Source: Methylobacterium sp. J-078
Lineage (GTDB): Bacteria > Pseudomonadota > Alphaproteobacteria > Rhizobiales > Beijerinckiaceae
Direction of reading: 5' to 3'
NCBI RefSeq assembly: GCF_022829285.1
Contig: NZ_JAKSYI010000025.1
Span: 28,509 to 92,508 of the forward strand
Length of the DNA stretch: 64,000 bases
A program made the translations under genes and the position numbers. How positions within the stretch are numbered: the first letter of the stretch is position 1; each line of letters opens with the position of its first letter. The notes beneath the pieces were generated by a model. The model worked only from the letters and a program-made list of their open reading frames with translations, was not told the DNA's origin and ran no database searches. Positions 9,036 through 17,977 of the stretch are shown here, piece after piece.

Positions 9036-9823
9036 GGCCGGCGTCCCTCGCCGGGCAGGAGCACCATCGAGAAGTAGGGCGCCACGTCGTCGGGCTTGTC
9101 CTTGAGGGCGATCACCCGCTCGCCCGCCATGGTGCCGCGCTCGACATAGACCGCGCGCTCCAGCACGCCGGCCTCGGCGAGTGCCGCCCGGACCTTCGGC
9201 AGGTGGCGACCCAGCTTCATCAGCACGGCGGCGTCCGTGGCGCGCAGGCGCTCCACCAGGGCGGCGTGCGGCAGGGTGGCGGGCAGCACGGTCAGCACGT
9301 CGTCGCCCCAGGTGATCGGGGTGCCGGCCCGGGTCCAGCAGCCGGACATGCCGGTGACGCCGGGGACCACCTCCACCGGGAAGCGGTCCTTGAGGCGGCG
9401 CCACAGGTGCATGAAGGAGCCGTAGAAGAACGGATCGCCCTCCGACAGGATCGCCACGTCCCGTCCCGCGCCGAGATGGTCGGCGAGGCGGGCGGACGCG
9501 TCGTCGTAGAAGGCCGCGAGCGCCGCGACGTAGTCCGGGTGCTCCGGGTGGAGTTCGGTGGTGTAGGGATAGACCAGCGGGTACTCGCGCCCCGGCTCGG
9601 CGGCGAGCACCGCGTCCGCGATGGTGCGGGCGTTGCCGCGCCGGCCCTTCTTGCAGAAATGCACCAGCACCGGGGCCCGCTCCAGCACCCGCATGGCGCG
9701 CACGGTGAGGTAGTCTGGCTCGCCCGGGCCCATGCCGACCCCGAACAGGGTGCCGGTGGTCGCCGCGCGCGGGACCTCGGTCCGCTCCGCTACCTCGGGG
9801 GGAAGCCGCTCGCCCGACTCCAT
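9032..9823 (-). CDS. cobI: Precorrin-2 C20-methyltransferase
   Basis: CobI adds the C-20 methyl group to precorrin-2, giving precorrin-3A. The 263-residue protein has a short hydrophilic leader, then 'LFGVGMGPGEPDYLTVRA', 'YPLVYPYTTE', the SAM-binding 'ILSEGDPFFYGSFMH' and 'VVPGVTGMSGCWTRAG', the latter typical of CobI. Its ATG shares one base with the cobH stop (TGATG), and its stop overlaps the GTG of cobJ. Confidence 0.95.
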   Translation of the reverse strand: MESGERLPPEVAERTEVPRAATTGTLFGVGMGPGEPDYLTVRAMRVLERAPVLVHFCKKGRRGNARTIADAVLAAEPGREYPLVYPYTTELHPEHPDYVAALAAFYDDASARLADHLGAGRDVAILSEGDPFFYGSFMHLWRRLKDRFPVEVVPGVTGMSGCWTRAGTPITWGDDVLTVLPATLPHAALVERLRATDAAVLMKLGRHLPKVRAALAEAGVLERAVYVERGTMAGERVIALKDKPDDVAPYFSMVLLPGEGRRP

Positions 9824-10455
9824 CACTCGATCTCTTGCGCGAGCGCGTTGACGGCCGCGGCCGTCATGGCGCTGCCGCCGCGCCGGCCGTGGACCACGAT
9901 GAAGGGCACCCGGCCGTCGCGGGCGAGCGCTTCCTTCGACTCGGCGGCCCCGACGAAGCCGACCGGGATGCCGATGATCGCGGCGGGGGGCGGCACGCCC
10001 TCGTCGAGGAGTTCGAGCAGGCGGAACAGCGCGGTCGGGGCGTTGCCCACCGCCACGATGCTGCCGGGCAGGTGCTCGCGCCAGAGTTCCATGGCGGCGG
10101 CCGAGCGGGTGGTGTTCATGGCGGCGGCGAGCTCCGGCACGCGCGGATCGCTCAGGGTGCAGATCACCCGGTTGTCGGCGGGCAGCCGGGCCCGGGTGAC
10201 GCCGTCGGCGACCATGCGGACGTCGCACAGGATCGGCGCGCCGGCCTTCAGGGCCGCTTCGCCGGCCTGCGCGAAATCGGGCGAGGCCTCCACGTCGCGC
10301 GGCAGGTCGGTCATGCCGCAGGCGTGAATCATCCGCACCACGACCCGCTCGGCGGTGCCCTGGAAGCGCGCGAGATCGGCCTCGGCCCGGATCATCGCGA
10401 AGGAGCGGGCGTAGATCGCCCCTCCGTCACGCAGGTAGTCGAGGCGGGAACTCAT
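9823..10455 (-). CDS. cobH: Precorrin-8X methylmutase
   Basis: CobH moves the methyl group from C-11 to C-12, converting precorrin-8X to hydrogenobyrinic acid. The 210-residue protein contains [10 protein letters not shown] with the active-site histidine (residue 44), '[11 protein letters not shown]', and '[14 protein letters not shown]' followed by '[14 protein letters not shown]', all family hallmarks. The start ATG at 10455 overlaps the cobG stop as ATGA, giving tight coupling cobG-cobH-cobI. Confidence 0.96.
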   Translation of the reverse strand: MSSRLDYLRDGGAIYARSFAMIRAEADLARFQGTAERVVVRMIHACGMTDLPRDVEASPDFAQAGEAALKAGAPILCDVRMVADGVTRARLPADNRVICTLSDPRVPELAAAMNTTRSAAAMELWREHLPGSIVAVGNAPTALFRLLELLDEGVPPPAAIIGIPVGFVGAAESKEALARDGRVPFIVVHGRRGGSAMTAAAVNALAQEIE

Positions 10456-11885
10456 GACGGTCGTGGTCCTGGGGGGTGGTCTGGGACGATCTGGGCGAGG
10501 GGCAGTGCCGAATCCGCCCTCCTTACGCGCTCCAGCGCGGCCTCGAAAGGGAGGCGCGTCGCCGGCAACGCATCCGGGCGCCCGGAGAGCACCACGTCGT
10601 ACTGCCCGTCCCGCCCGACGAGGGTGAGGTCGGCGGCCCCCGGATGGGCGCAGCCCTTGGGACAGCCCGAGACATGGGCGCGCAGGCCCCGCGCCGCGAA
10701 GGGCCGGAACGCCTCGGCGAGGCGGGCCGCGTCGCTCAAGGTCGGCGTCGAGCCCGACGCGCAGGCCGGCGCGCCCGGGCAGGCGGCCACCGCCCCGCGC
10801 GGATCCTCGGCCCGCGTCAGGAAGCCGGCCACGGCCAGGGTTTTTCGTGCGATCTCGGCGGTTCCGGCGTTTCGGCACACGAGAAGGAAGCCACGCGTCG
10901 GCGAGAGCCGCAGATCGTTCGCACCGGCGGCATCCGCCGTGTCGGCGAGACGGTCGAGGGCATCGGCGGTGCAGCGGCCGAAGGGGGCATCGACCAGGAG
11001 GACGACGCGGGCGTTTCCATCCTTACGTGAGCCGCGACCGGACTCCCTCTCCTGAAAGGAGAGGGTTGGGGTGAGGTGTGTGACCTTTCCGGATAAAGCA
11101 CACACCTCACCCTGTCCCTCTCCTTCCAGGAGAGGGGACCCGCGCTTGGGCCTGACGAGCGTTTGCAGAGCCCGCAAGCCTGGGCTCAGGGCGGACACTT
11201 CGGCCGGGGCCGGGATGCGTTGCAGGCCGAAGCGCGCCAGGGCCTCCGCCCGTGCCCGCGCCGGGACATCGCGCATCCGGCGGTGCCCGCTCATTGCCAG
11301 CAGACGCAGGGCTGCCTCCACGACGGCTTCCACGTCATCGGTCAGCCGCCACCAGGCCGCGTCGCCGGCGAGGTGCAGCGCCAATCCCTCGCGGGTGACG
11401 ACGCCGTGGAGGTCGGCCTCCGCCGCGCCGAGGGTGAGGCCGTACGCGGCCGACTCGATGGCGACCAGGGTTTTCGGCGGCAGGCCGGGAATCGCCAGCC
11501 CGATCGCCTCGACGGCCCGGGCCAGGGCCGGGACCGCATCGGAGTCGAGCCCCGCCAGCGGCGTGGTCAGGGTCAGGCGCTGCGGTCCCCCGTCGTGGCG
11601 GACATCGCCGAGCCCGATGGCCGCCAGGGCCTCGGCGAGGCCGCAGCGGGTCGCTTCGGTGACACCGCGGATCTGCAGGTTGGCCCGCGCCGTCACGTCG
11701 ACATGGCCGTTGCCGAAGCGGCGCGCCCCGTCCGCCACCGCCCGCGCCTGGGCCGGGGTGAGGCGCCCGAGGGGCGGGTGGACGCGGGCGAGCAGGCCGT
11801 CGCCGGTGGGCATCGGCCGGGCGAGGCTCGGGCACCAGCCGCGCCGGCTCGGCGCCTCCGGCGCGACGCGGCGGGGCGCGCTCAT
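10452..11885 (-). CDS. cobG: Precorrin-3B synthase with an in-frame repeat-encoded insert
   Basis: CobG is the O2-dependent iron-sulphur monooxygenase that makes precorrin-3B and defines the aerobic B12 route. The 477-residue protein has two sulphite/nitrite-reductase half domains. The [4Fe-4S]/siroheme-type cysteine motif is in the C-terminal half as CPGAPAC and GCPKGC. Between the half domains, residues of about 247-288 are not family sequence: they are translated from a palindromic repeat (11045-11136) and read [14 protein letters not shown], then [12 protein letters not shown]. Flanking family sequence (LRALQTLV before, [12 protein letters not shown] after) is intact and in frame, so the insert probably sits in a surface loop and the enzyme may remain active. 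It overlaps cobN at its start and cobH at its end. Confidence 0.92.
   Translation of the reverse strand: MSAPRRVAPEAPSRRGWCPSLARPMPTGDGLLARVHPPLGRLTPAQARAVADGARRFGNGHVDVTARANLQIRGVTEATRCGLAEALAAIGLGDVRHDGGPQRLTLTTPLAGLDSDAVPALARAVEAIGLAIPGLPPKTLVAIESAAYGLTLGAAEADLHGVVTREGLALHLAGDAAWWRLTDDVEAVVEAALRLLAMSGHRRMRDVPARARAEALARFGLQRIPAPAEVSALSPGLRALQTLVRPKRGSPLLEGEGQGEVCALSGKVTHLTPTLSFQERESGRGSRKDGNARVVLLVDAPFGRCTADALDRLADTADAAGANDLRLSPTRGFLLVCRNAGTAEIARKTLAVAGFLTRAEDPRGAVAACPGAPACASGSTPTLSDAARLAEAFRPFAARGLRAHVSGCPKGCAHPGAADLTLVGRDGQYDVVLSGRPDALPATRLPFEAALERVRRADSALPLAQIVPDHPPGPRPS
11045..11136. repeat. Three-stem palindromic repeat, copy B (inside cobG)
   Basis: Hairpin one is CCCTCTCC/GGAGAGGG at 11045-11065. 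A perfect 14-bp outer stem pairs GGGTGAGGTGTGTG (11069-11082) with CACACACCTCACCC (11099-11112). Hairpin two is CCCTCTCC/GGAGAGGG at 11116-11136 with a TTCCA loop. The right arm, through the following GGACCCGCGC, is identical to copy A near 8160-8200. The two copies lie about 3 kb apart in the same locus. The insert keeps the cobG frame open and adds about 42 codons including its borders. Confidence 0.85.
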
Positions 11886-14800
11886 TCCGCCGCCTCGCGC
11901 AGCAGCTCATCGGCCGCCATGGCGTTGCGCCGGGTGGTCCAGAGGCCGCGCCGCCGCGCCTCGTCGAAGCGCTCCAGGATGGCGCGGGCCGCCTCCGGAT
12001 TGGCCGCCCGCAGGGTCTCGAAGGTGTCGAGGTCGGCGATCATCGCCCCGTAGAGGCGGTCGAGGTCGGCGTCCGAGACCGCGTCCGTGGTGGCGGCGAG
12101 GACGAACACCGCGTCGACCCCTTGCGCCAGTTCCTGAGCGCCGCGATAGCCGTGCCGGAGCTGCGCCGCGATCCAGCGCGGATGGGCGAGGCGCCCCCGG
12201 ATCAGGCGGGCGGCGTCCTCGCGGGCGGTGCGGGCCTTCGGGGTCTCGGGCGTGGCGACATCGAGGCTGTAGAGGGCGGGGCTTGCGCCCGTCAGCGCGG
12301 CGGCGGCCGAGAAGCCGCCCATCGCCTCCACGGCGGCGTCGCCGTCGAGGAGGTCGCGCTCGGCCACGTCGAAGGCGTGCACGTAGGCGTCGGCGCCCGC
12401 GACCCGCGCGGCGAAGCCCGCATCCGCGGCGTCCGCCGCGCCGCCATAGGCGTGGGAGGTGGCGTCGAGGTAGGCACGCCCGAGATCGTCGCGGCTGTCC
12501 CAGGCCCCGTCGAGGGCGAGGCCGCCGGCGCCGGCGCCGTAGCGTCCGGGCGCGGCACCGTAGACCCGCGCGGGCGCCTCGCCCCGGCGCCGGGCGGCGG
12601 CCAGCGGGTTCTCGGCGTCCTCCTCCTCGTCGCGGGCGGCCACCGCCATGGCGGCACGGGCGAGGAGCGACAGGGTCTCGGGGAAGGTATCCCGGAAGGC
12701 GCCGGAGACCCGCACCGTCACGTCGATGCGCGGCCGGTCGAGGAGGGCCAGCGGCAGCACCTCGAAGCCGGTGACGCGGGTGGAGGCATGGTCCCAGACC
12801 GGGCGCACGCCCATCAGCGCCAGGGCGTGGGCGATGTCCTCGCCGCCGGTGCGCAGGGTCGGCGAGGCCCAGAGGTCCATGACGATCCGGGCCGGGTACT
12901 CGCCCTCGTCCTGCAGGTAGCGCAGGACCACGGCATCGGCGGCCTTGGCGCCCAGGGTGGTGGCGGCCCGGGTCGGCAGGCTGCGCGGATCGAGGGTCGC
13001 GAGGTTGCGCCCCGTCGGCATCACGTCGGTGCGCCCACGCGACGGCGAGCCGGCGGGCCCCGGTGGCACGAAGCGTCCGTCGAGGGCGCGCAGCAGGCCG
13101 AGGCGCTCGCCCTCGGCGCAGGCCGCCACGGCGGCGGGCGCCTCCGGGGCGGCGCGGCCGAACACGTGCAGCCCGTCGCGGGCGGTGACCTCGCCGAGGT
13201 CGCAGAGATGCGCGTCGAGGGCCGCCAGCGCGTCCGGCATCGGGGTGTCGGCGTCGATTCCGGCGCCCGTGAGGAGCCCGGCCGACATCGCCTCGTCGAG
13301 GATGGTGCGCGCCAGGATCGCGGCGCGGCGCGGATCGAGCACGCTGGCGGCGGAGTACTCCTCCACGAGTTCGCGTAGGCGCGCGGCGTCGGGGTCGAGC
13401 CCCGTGACGCCGGTCTGCGGCGTCAGGTGGCCCAGCGCGACGCCGCCCAGGCGCCGCTTCAGGGGCGCGGCCTCGCCCGGATCGTCGACGATGAAGGGAT
13501 AGACCACCGGGAGCGCCCCGACGGCGCGGGCCGGCCAGCAGTCCGGTGAGAGCGCGACGGCCTTGCCCGGCAGCCATTCGGTGGTGCCGTGGGTGCCGAG
13601 ATGGACCAGGGCGTCGAACCGGGTGCGGAGCCCGAGATGGAAGGCGAGATAGGCGTGGGTCGGCACCGCGTCGGGGTCGTGATAGGCGGCCTTCCGGTCC
13701 GCCGACCGTCCGCGATCGGGCTGGAGGAACACGGCGAGGCGCCCGCCCTCCGGGGTCACGCGCGCGAAGCGGAACGCCCCGTCCCGGCAGGCCGGGTCGG
13801 TTTCGGGCGGTCCCCATTCGGCGTCGAGGGCCGCGCGGGCAGCCTCCGGCAGCGTGCCGAGCCAAACGCGATAGGCCTCGAGGGCGACGGAAAAATCCTT
13901 CGGGCCGCCCGTCAGCCCCCGCATCAGGGCATCGGCCTCGGGCAGCGCGGCGACGGCGTAGCCGGCTTGGGCGAGATCCGCCACGATCGCCCGCGCGCTC
14001 TCCGGGGTGTCGAGGCCCACCGCGAAGCCCGCGCGGCCGCCGCGGGCGGGATAGTCCGACAGCACCAGGGCGAGGCGGCGCTCGGCGGGGGGCAGGCGCG
14101 CGAGGCGGACCCAGGCGGCGGCACGGTCGGCGAGGGCCGCGATGCCCTCCGCGTACGGCACGGCGCGGCGCTCGGCGAAGCCCTCGGTCTCCGGACCCTC
14201 CTCCTTGAACGAGATCGGGAACCCGGAGAGCCGCCCGTCGAATTCCGGCAGGGCCACCTGCATGGCGAGGTCGGCCGCGCCCATGCCCCGGGCCGAGGCG
14301 GTCCAGGCGTCCCGCGCCGCCCCGATGCTGAAGGCCTGGAGCACCGGGCAATCGGCCGCGTCGAGGACGAAGCCGGCATCCTCCCGGGCCGAGAAGGCGG
14401 TGGCGGCGATCACGATGGCGGGCCGGTGCGCCGCGATGGCCGCCCGCAGGGGCTCGATCGCGACCGGGTCCTTCAGGCTCGACACCGCCACGGCCAGCAC
14501 CGCGAGACCACGGGCCTGGAGCGCCGCGCTCAAGGACGCGATCGGCGCGGTGTCGCCCGAGAGCACGCTGGAGCGATAGACCACCAGCAGCGCCAGCGGC
14601 GCGTCTTCCGGAATCGTCTGAAACGGTCGCCCGGCAGCCAGAGCCTGTCCGTCCTCGACGGGGCCGCAGCCCGGACAGCAGACGAAGCCGCGCGGCAGGG
14701 GCAGAGGCGGCTCGACCACCCCCGCATATCCGATCTCGGCGGCGATGCGCCCGACGAGGCGGCGCAGGTTCGCCGCCCCCCCAGCCCGGAAATAGGCGTC

Positions 14801-15223
14801 GAAGTCCGGTGCCAGGTCCGGCCGGGTGGAGAAGCCGTCGAGGCGCGGGTCGGGCCGGTCGTCGCCCGGCAGCACCACCAGGGTGACGCCGCTGGCGCGG
14901 GCGGCCGACGCCGCGCGCTCGATGCCGTAGCGCCAGTAATCGAGCCCGCCGAGGCAGCGGATCACGACGATCCGCGCGTGCGCGATCACCGTGTCGACGT
15001 AGAGGTCGACCGACATCGGGTGGCGCAGCTTGGCGAGCTTGGCGAGCCGCAAGGTCGGGGCCTCGCCAGACCCCGTCGGAAAGACCGCCGCGTGGGCCTG
15101 CGCCATGCCGAACAGGTCGGAATCGGTGAAGGACAGGAAGGCGATGTCCCCCGGCGCCTGCCCGAGATCGACCGCGGCTTCGCCCTCGTCGAGGGAGACC
15201 GTATCGATGCGGATCAGGTGCAT
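11882..15223 (-). CDS. cobN: Cobaltochelatase, large subunit
   Basis: CobN is the 1113-residue ATPase-dependent chelatase subunit that, with CobS and CobT, inserts cobalt into hydrogenobyrinic acid a,c-diamide. The magnesium-chelatase-H/CobN fold is recognisable throughout: MHLIRIDTVSLDEG, 'CLGGLDYWRYG', 'LVVYRSSVLSGDTAPI', 'HLGTHGTTEWLPGKAVAL' with the metal-site histidines, and 'RVSGAFRDTFPETL' near the C terminus. It is somewhat shorter than the roughly 1250-residue Pseudomonas type. cobS and cobT are not in this window, so the complex depends on genes elsewhere. It lies nine bases downstream of cobW and overlaps cobG. Confidence 0.95.
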   Translation of the reverse strand: MHLIRIDTVSLDEGEAAVDLGQAPGDIAFLSFTDSDLFGMAQAHAAVFPTGSGEAPTLRLAKLAKLRHPMSVDLYVDTVIAHARIVVIRCLGGLDYWRYGIERAASAARASGVTLVVLPGDDRPDPRLDGFSTRPDLAPDFDAYFRAGGAANLRRLVGRIAAEIGYAGVVEPPLPLPRGFVCCPGCGPVEDGQALAAGRPFQTIPEDAPLALLVVYRSSVLSGDTAPIASLSAALQARGLAVLAVAVSSLKDPVAIEPLRAAIAAHRPAIVIAATAFSAREDAGFVLDAADCPVLQAFSIGAARDAWTASARGMGAADLAMQVALPEFDGRLSGFPISFKEEGPETEGFAERRAVPYAEGIAALADRAAAWVRLARLPPAERRLALVLSDYPARGGRAGFAVGLDTPESARAIVADLAQAGYAVAALPEADALMRGLTGGPKDFSVALEAYRVWLGTLPEAARAALDAEWGPPETDPACRDGAFRFARVTPEGGRLAVFLQPDRGRSADRKAAYHDPDAVPTHAYLAFHLGLRTRFDALVHLGTHGTTEWLPGKAVALSPDCWPARAVGALPVVYPFIVDDPGEAAPLKRRLGGVALGHLTPQTGVTGLDPDAARLRELVEEYSAASVLDPRRAAILARTILDEAMSAGLLTGAGIDADTPMPDALAALDAHLCDLGEVTARDGLHVFGRAAPEAPAAVAACAEGERLGLLRALDGRFVPPGPAGSPSRGRTDVMPTGRNLATLDPRSLPTRAATTLGAKAADAVVLRYLQDEGEYPARIVMDLWASPTLRTGGEDIAHALALMGVRPVWDHASTRVTGFEVLPLALLDRPRIDVTVRVSGAFRDTFPETLSLLARAAMAVAARDEEEDAENPLAAARRRGEAPARVYGAAPGRYGAGAGGLALDGAWDSRDDLGRAYLDATSHAYGGAADAADAGFAARVAGADAYVHAFDVAERDLLDGDAAVEAMGGFSAAAALTGASPALYSLDVATPETPKARTAREDAARLIRGRLAHPRWIAAQLRHGYRGAQELAQGVDAVFVLAATTDAVSDADLDRLYGAMIADLDTFETLRAANPEAARAILERFDEARRRGLWTTRRNAMAADELLREAAE

Positions 15224-15232
15224 GGAGGGGGC

Positions 15233-16267
15233 TTATCCCGCCAGGGCGGCGGCGACGGCGCCCTGGTCGAATCCCTTCAGGCCGATCACCACGAGGCGGC
15301 CGTCGCGGGGCTCGGTGGTCTTCCAGGGCCGGTCGTAATGGTGGGTCACGCGGGCGCCGACGCCCTGGACCACGAGGCGCATCGGCTTGCCGGTCACCTC
15401 GGCGAACCCCTTGATGCGCAGAACGCCCTCCGTCTCCGCGGCGCGGGCGACGCGCAGGGCGAGGTCCTCGGCCGAGGCCGTGGCGCGCACGGGCAGTGCC
15501 ACCGAGTCGAAATCGTCGTGGTCGTGGTCTTCGCCCTCGCCGTGGTGGGAGGGGCGGTTGTCGAGGTCGTCCTCGGCCGCCGCCTGGATTCCCAGGATCA
15601 CGCGCGGGTCGAGGCGGCCGTGCTCGGCCTCCACCATCTTCACGGCGCGGGGCAGGTGTTCGGCGACCTCGGCGCGGACCTTGTCGCGGCCCGCCGCGTC
15701 GAGGAGGTCCACCTTGTTCATCACCACGAGGTCGGCGCAGAGAAGCTGGTCCTCGAACACCTCCTCCAGGGGATTGTCGTGGTCGACGCTGGCATCGTCC
15801 GCGCGCTGGGCGGCCAGGGCCGCCGGATCGTCGGCGAAGAAGCCGGCCGCCACGGCGGGCCCGTCGATGACCGCGACCACGCCGTCCACCGTCACCCGCG
15901 AGCGGATCGCCGGCCACTGGAAGGCCTGGACCAGGGGCTTGGGCAGGGCGAGGCCCGAGGTCTCGATCAGGATGTGCTCGGGCGGGTCGGCCCGGTCGAG
16001 GAGCTTGTTCAGGGCCGGCACGAAATCGTCGGCCACGGTGCAGCAGATGCAGCCGTTGGCGAGCTCGACGATGTCCTCGTCGCCGCAGCCCTCGATGCCG
16101 CAGGCGGCCAGGAACGAGCCGTCGAAGCCGATATCGCCGAACTCGTTGACGATGATCGCGAGGCGCCGGCCGTTCGCGTTCTCGACGAGGTGGCGCACCA
16201 GCGTGGTCTTGCCGGCTCCGAGGAAGCCGGTGACGATGGTGCAGGGGATCTTCGACACGAGGGTCAT
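15233..16267 (-). CDS. cobW: CobW, G3E-family metal-chaperone GTPase
   Basis: A 344-residue COG0523 GTPase thought to load cobalt onto the cobaltochelatase. It has a Walker A motif TGFLGAGKTT (residues 12-21), the metal-binding CxCC in NGCICC (about residue 73), the 'MNKVDLLD' guanine-specificity motif, and a histidine/aspartate-rich loop HHGEGEDHDHDDFD (about residue 245) that likely binds metal. The C-terminal CobW domain follows. It starts at 16267, overlapping the DUF1636 stop as ATGA, and is followed by cobN after only nine bases, fitting delivery of cobalt to CobN. Confidence 0.95.
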   Translation of the reverse strand: MTLVSKIPCTIVTGFLGAGKTTLVRHLVENANGRRLAIIVNEFGDIGFDGSFLAACGIEGCGDEDIVELANGCICCTVADDFVPALNKLLDRADPPEHILIETSGLALPKPLVQAFQWPAIRSRVTVDGVVAVIDGPAVAAGFFADDPAALAAQRADDASVDHDNPLEEVFEDQLLCADLVVMNKVDLLDAAGRDKVRAEVAEHLPRAVKMVEAEHGRLDPRVILGIQAAAEDDLDNRPSHHGEGEDHDHDDFDSVALPVRATASAEDLALRVARAAETEGVLRIKGFAEVTGKPMRLVVQGVGARVTHHYDRPWKTTEPRDGRLVVIGLKGFDQGAVAAALAG

Positions 16268-16680
16268 TCGGCGGCGTCCGTGATGCGGGGCGCCGCGAGC
16301 GGCGGAAAAGGCGGGATGCGGGCGACGACGCCCTTGCGGAATTCCTGCGGCCGCGCCTTCCACGGCACGATGCCGTCCGGCGTCCCGGCGTAGAGCGCGA
16401 CGCCGTCCAGGATGGTGCCGGCGGACGCGACCGGGTCGAGGTCGCCGTAGACGTAGGTCCAGCGGCCTTCCGAGGCGACCGCCACGGTGCAGGGGCGCTT
16501 GCAGACCGAGAGGCATTCGACGCTCTCGACCGTGATGCCGGGGTGGCCGCCCGCGCTCACCGCCTCCTGGAGGGCGGCGAGCAGGCGGGCGCCGGCACGG
16601 GGCTCCGCCGTGTCGCCCGCCGCCCGGCAGGTGGCGCAAACGTAGAGCGTGACGGGGGCGAAGGTCTCGGTGTCAGGCAT
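16264..16680 (-). CDS. DUF1636 small Cys-rich protein (thioredoxin-like ferredoxin fold)
   Basis: A 138-residue protein of DUF1636. It begins MPDTETFAPVTLYVCATCR and carries CATC near the N terminus plus 'VECLSVCKRPC' in the middle, an arrangement like the thioredoxin-like [2Fe-2S] ferredoxins. It also has a conserved 'VYGDLDP'. DUF1636 genes often accompany cobW in B12 clusters, so a role in cobalt handling or in electron supply to the pathway is likely but unproven. The ATG at 16680 lies inside the cbtA end (8-base overlap), and the stop overlaps cobW. Confidence 0.85.
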   Translation of the reverse strand: MPDTETFAPVTLYVCATCRAAGDTAEPRAGARLLAALQEAVSAGGHPGITVESVECLSVCKRPCTVAVASEGRWTYVYGDLDPVASAGTILDGVALYAGTPDGIVPWKARPQEFRKGVVARIPPFPPLAAPRITDAAE

Positions 16681-17443
16681 GGGTCGGCCGGTTCCGGCCG
16701 AACAGGCCCCAGGCCCAGCCATAGGCCAGCCCGATCACCGCCCAAAACACGAAGGCGATGCCGAGCGAGCGCGCCGCGAACTGCGCCGCGTAGGCCGCCG
16801 GCAGGTTTGAGGCGGCGTGGCTCGTCTCCGGCGCGCCCGCGAGATGGGGCGCGACGAGGAGCACGATGCCGCCCGCGATGCTGACCGGCGCGCGCCGGAT
16901 CGCGATGAGGTAGAGCCCCATAGCGGTGGCCAGGGCCGTCATCACCCACCAGAACTGGCGGTCGGCCAGTGGCGCGGCTTCCATGCCGGGCAGTTCCGGC
17001 GCGAGCCCGAGGGCCGGGGCCAGCGCCACCGCGAGGAACCCCCCGATGGCGAAGCGCAGGCCGCTCTCGGGGCTCGGCTCGCGGTTGCAGGCGAGGAGCA
17101 CCGCGCCGAGGAGCAGCGCGTAGCCGACGCCGCCCACCAGGGTGGCGAGCGCCGTGAAGGCCATGCGCGGCAGGCCGGGGCCGGGCTCCCACACGGGCGC
17201 GACCTCGCCGCCCGCCACCGACGGATCCCGAGGACCGTTATTCTGGGTGCCGTGATCGTGGCCGCCATGGACGCGCACGATCAGCGAGGCGGGAATCGGC
17301 AGGAGGGGCGCGGCGGAGGCCTGCGTCTCGTAGCGCTCGGCCGCGATGATGAGCGGCGAGGTGAGCGCGAACTGCAGGCCTGTCCCGACGACAGCCGCGA
17401 GGAAGCCGGCGACCAGGGCCGCCGACACGAGCCGGATGATCAT
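16673..17443 (-). CDS. cbtA: Cobalt transporter subunit CbtA
   Basis: A 256-residue membrane protein of the CbtA family, a predicted cobalt uptake system always found with CbtB under B12 riboswitches. It has an N-terminal helix (LVSAALVAGFLAAVVGTGLQ), a periplasmic or cytoplasmic loop with HGGHDHG that could bind metal, and about four further helices. Among these are 'GLRFAIGGFLAVALAPALGL' and a final 'SLGIAFVFWAVIGLAYG'. It is the second gene of the operon, 27 bases downstream of cbtB. Confidence 0.93.
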   Translation of the reverse strand: MIIRLVSAALVAGFLAAVVGTGLQFALTSPLIIAAERYETQASAAPLLPIPASLIVRVHGGHDHGTQNNGPRDPSVAGGEVAPVWEPGPGLPRMAFTALATLVGGVGYALLLGAVLLACNREPSPESGLRFAIGGFLAVALAPALGLAPELPGMEAAPLADRQFWWVMTALATAMGLYLIAIRRAPVSIAGGIVLLVAPHLAGAPETSHAASNLPAAYAAQFAARSLGIAFVFWAVIGLAYGWAWGLFGRNRPTHA

Positions 17444-17470
17444 GGGGGTGTCTGCCTTAAGCGGAGGCGC

Positions 17471-17647
17471 TCAGTGGCAGGGGAAGTTCTGGCTGTGGCG
17501 GAAGTCGTGCGCCGCGTTGTGCAGCGCCATCGCGGGGGCGAAGCCCGCCATGAACACGAGGCCGAGGCCGAGGAAGGCGGCCACGAGCACGGCGCCGAGG
17601 CGCTCGTTGGTGCGGGTGCCGGTCAGAACGAGGGTGTTGGTCGACAT
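17471..17647 (-). CDS. cbtB: Cobalt transporter subunit CbtB
   Basis: A 58-residue protein: MSTNTLVLTGTR, one membrane helix (about residues 18-40), then a metal-ligand-rich end ending HNAAHDFRHS and NFPCH. That one-helix, His-rich C terminus is the CbtB signature, and the partner cbtA follows directly. AGGAG lies about nine bases before the ATG at 17647. It is the first gene after the cobalamin riboswitch, so cobalt import should be shut down when B12 is plentiful. Confidence 0.92.
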   Translation of the reverse strand: MSTNTLVLTGTRTNERLGAVLVAAFLGLGLVFMAGFAPAMALHNAAHDFRHSQNFPCH

Positions 17648-17713
17648 CGGTTCATCTCCTGGCCGCCCCGCCGGCGGCCGTCATCGAGCGGGAGGGACGA
17701 CAAGTCCCCTCTG

Positions 17714-17882
17714 GACGGCAGGTCTCCTGGCTCGCGGGTCGCTGGTCCTGCCGCCTTCCCGGATCGCTCCAGTGGCCGATGGCAGTCCCGTCTCCGCTCA
17801 CAGTTGCGGGGGCAGCCGCGGTTTCAGGGTCGCCCCCTCACCGCATTCCCTTTTCACCCCGTCGCCGGGGCACCGTCCGATC
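17714..17882 (-). promoter_or_regulatory. Cobalamin (AdoCbl) riboswitch upstream of cbtB
   Basis: Read on the minus strand, the order of conserved blocks is complete: GGTGAAAAGGGAATGCGGTG (near 17835-17855), then CCCCGCAACTGTGAGC, the B12 box GCCACTGG (about 17769-17776), CGGGAAGGCGGC, and the closing GAGCCAGGAGACCTGCC (near 17718-17734). It ends about 67 bases before the cbtB start, where it can control transcription or ribosome access. It should repress cbtB through cobJ when adenosylcobalamin is high. The 5' end is approximate. Confidence 0.95.
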
Positions 17883-17977
17883 CATGCTTCTACGCGGTTG
17901 CCCCCGCGCTGACAACGCGGCCCGCAGGGCTTTCCCGCCTTTGACCGGAGACCCCGAATTCGGGCACAGCGTTCCGC

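Noticed and set aside
11907..15917. A 1336-codon open frame overlapping cobN and cobW in another frame of the same strand
   Set aside because: Its predicted product is almost only Arg, Gly, Pro and Ala, the sign of a shadow frame. CobN and CobW in the other frame are complete and conserved.
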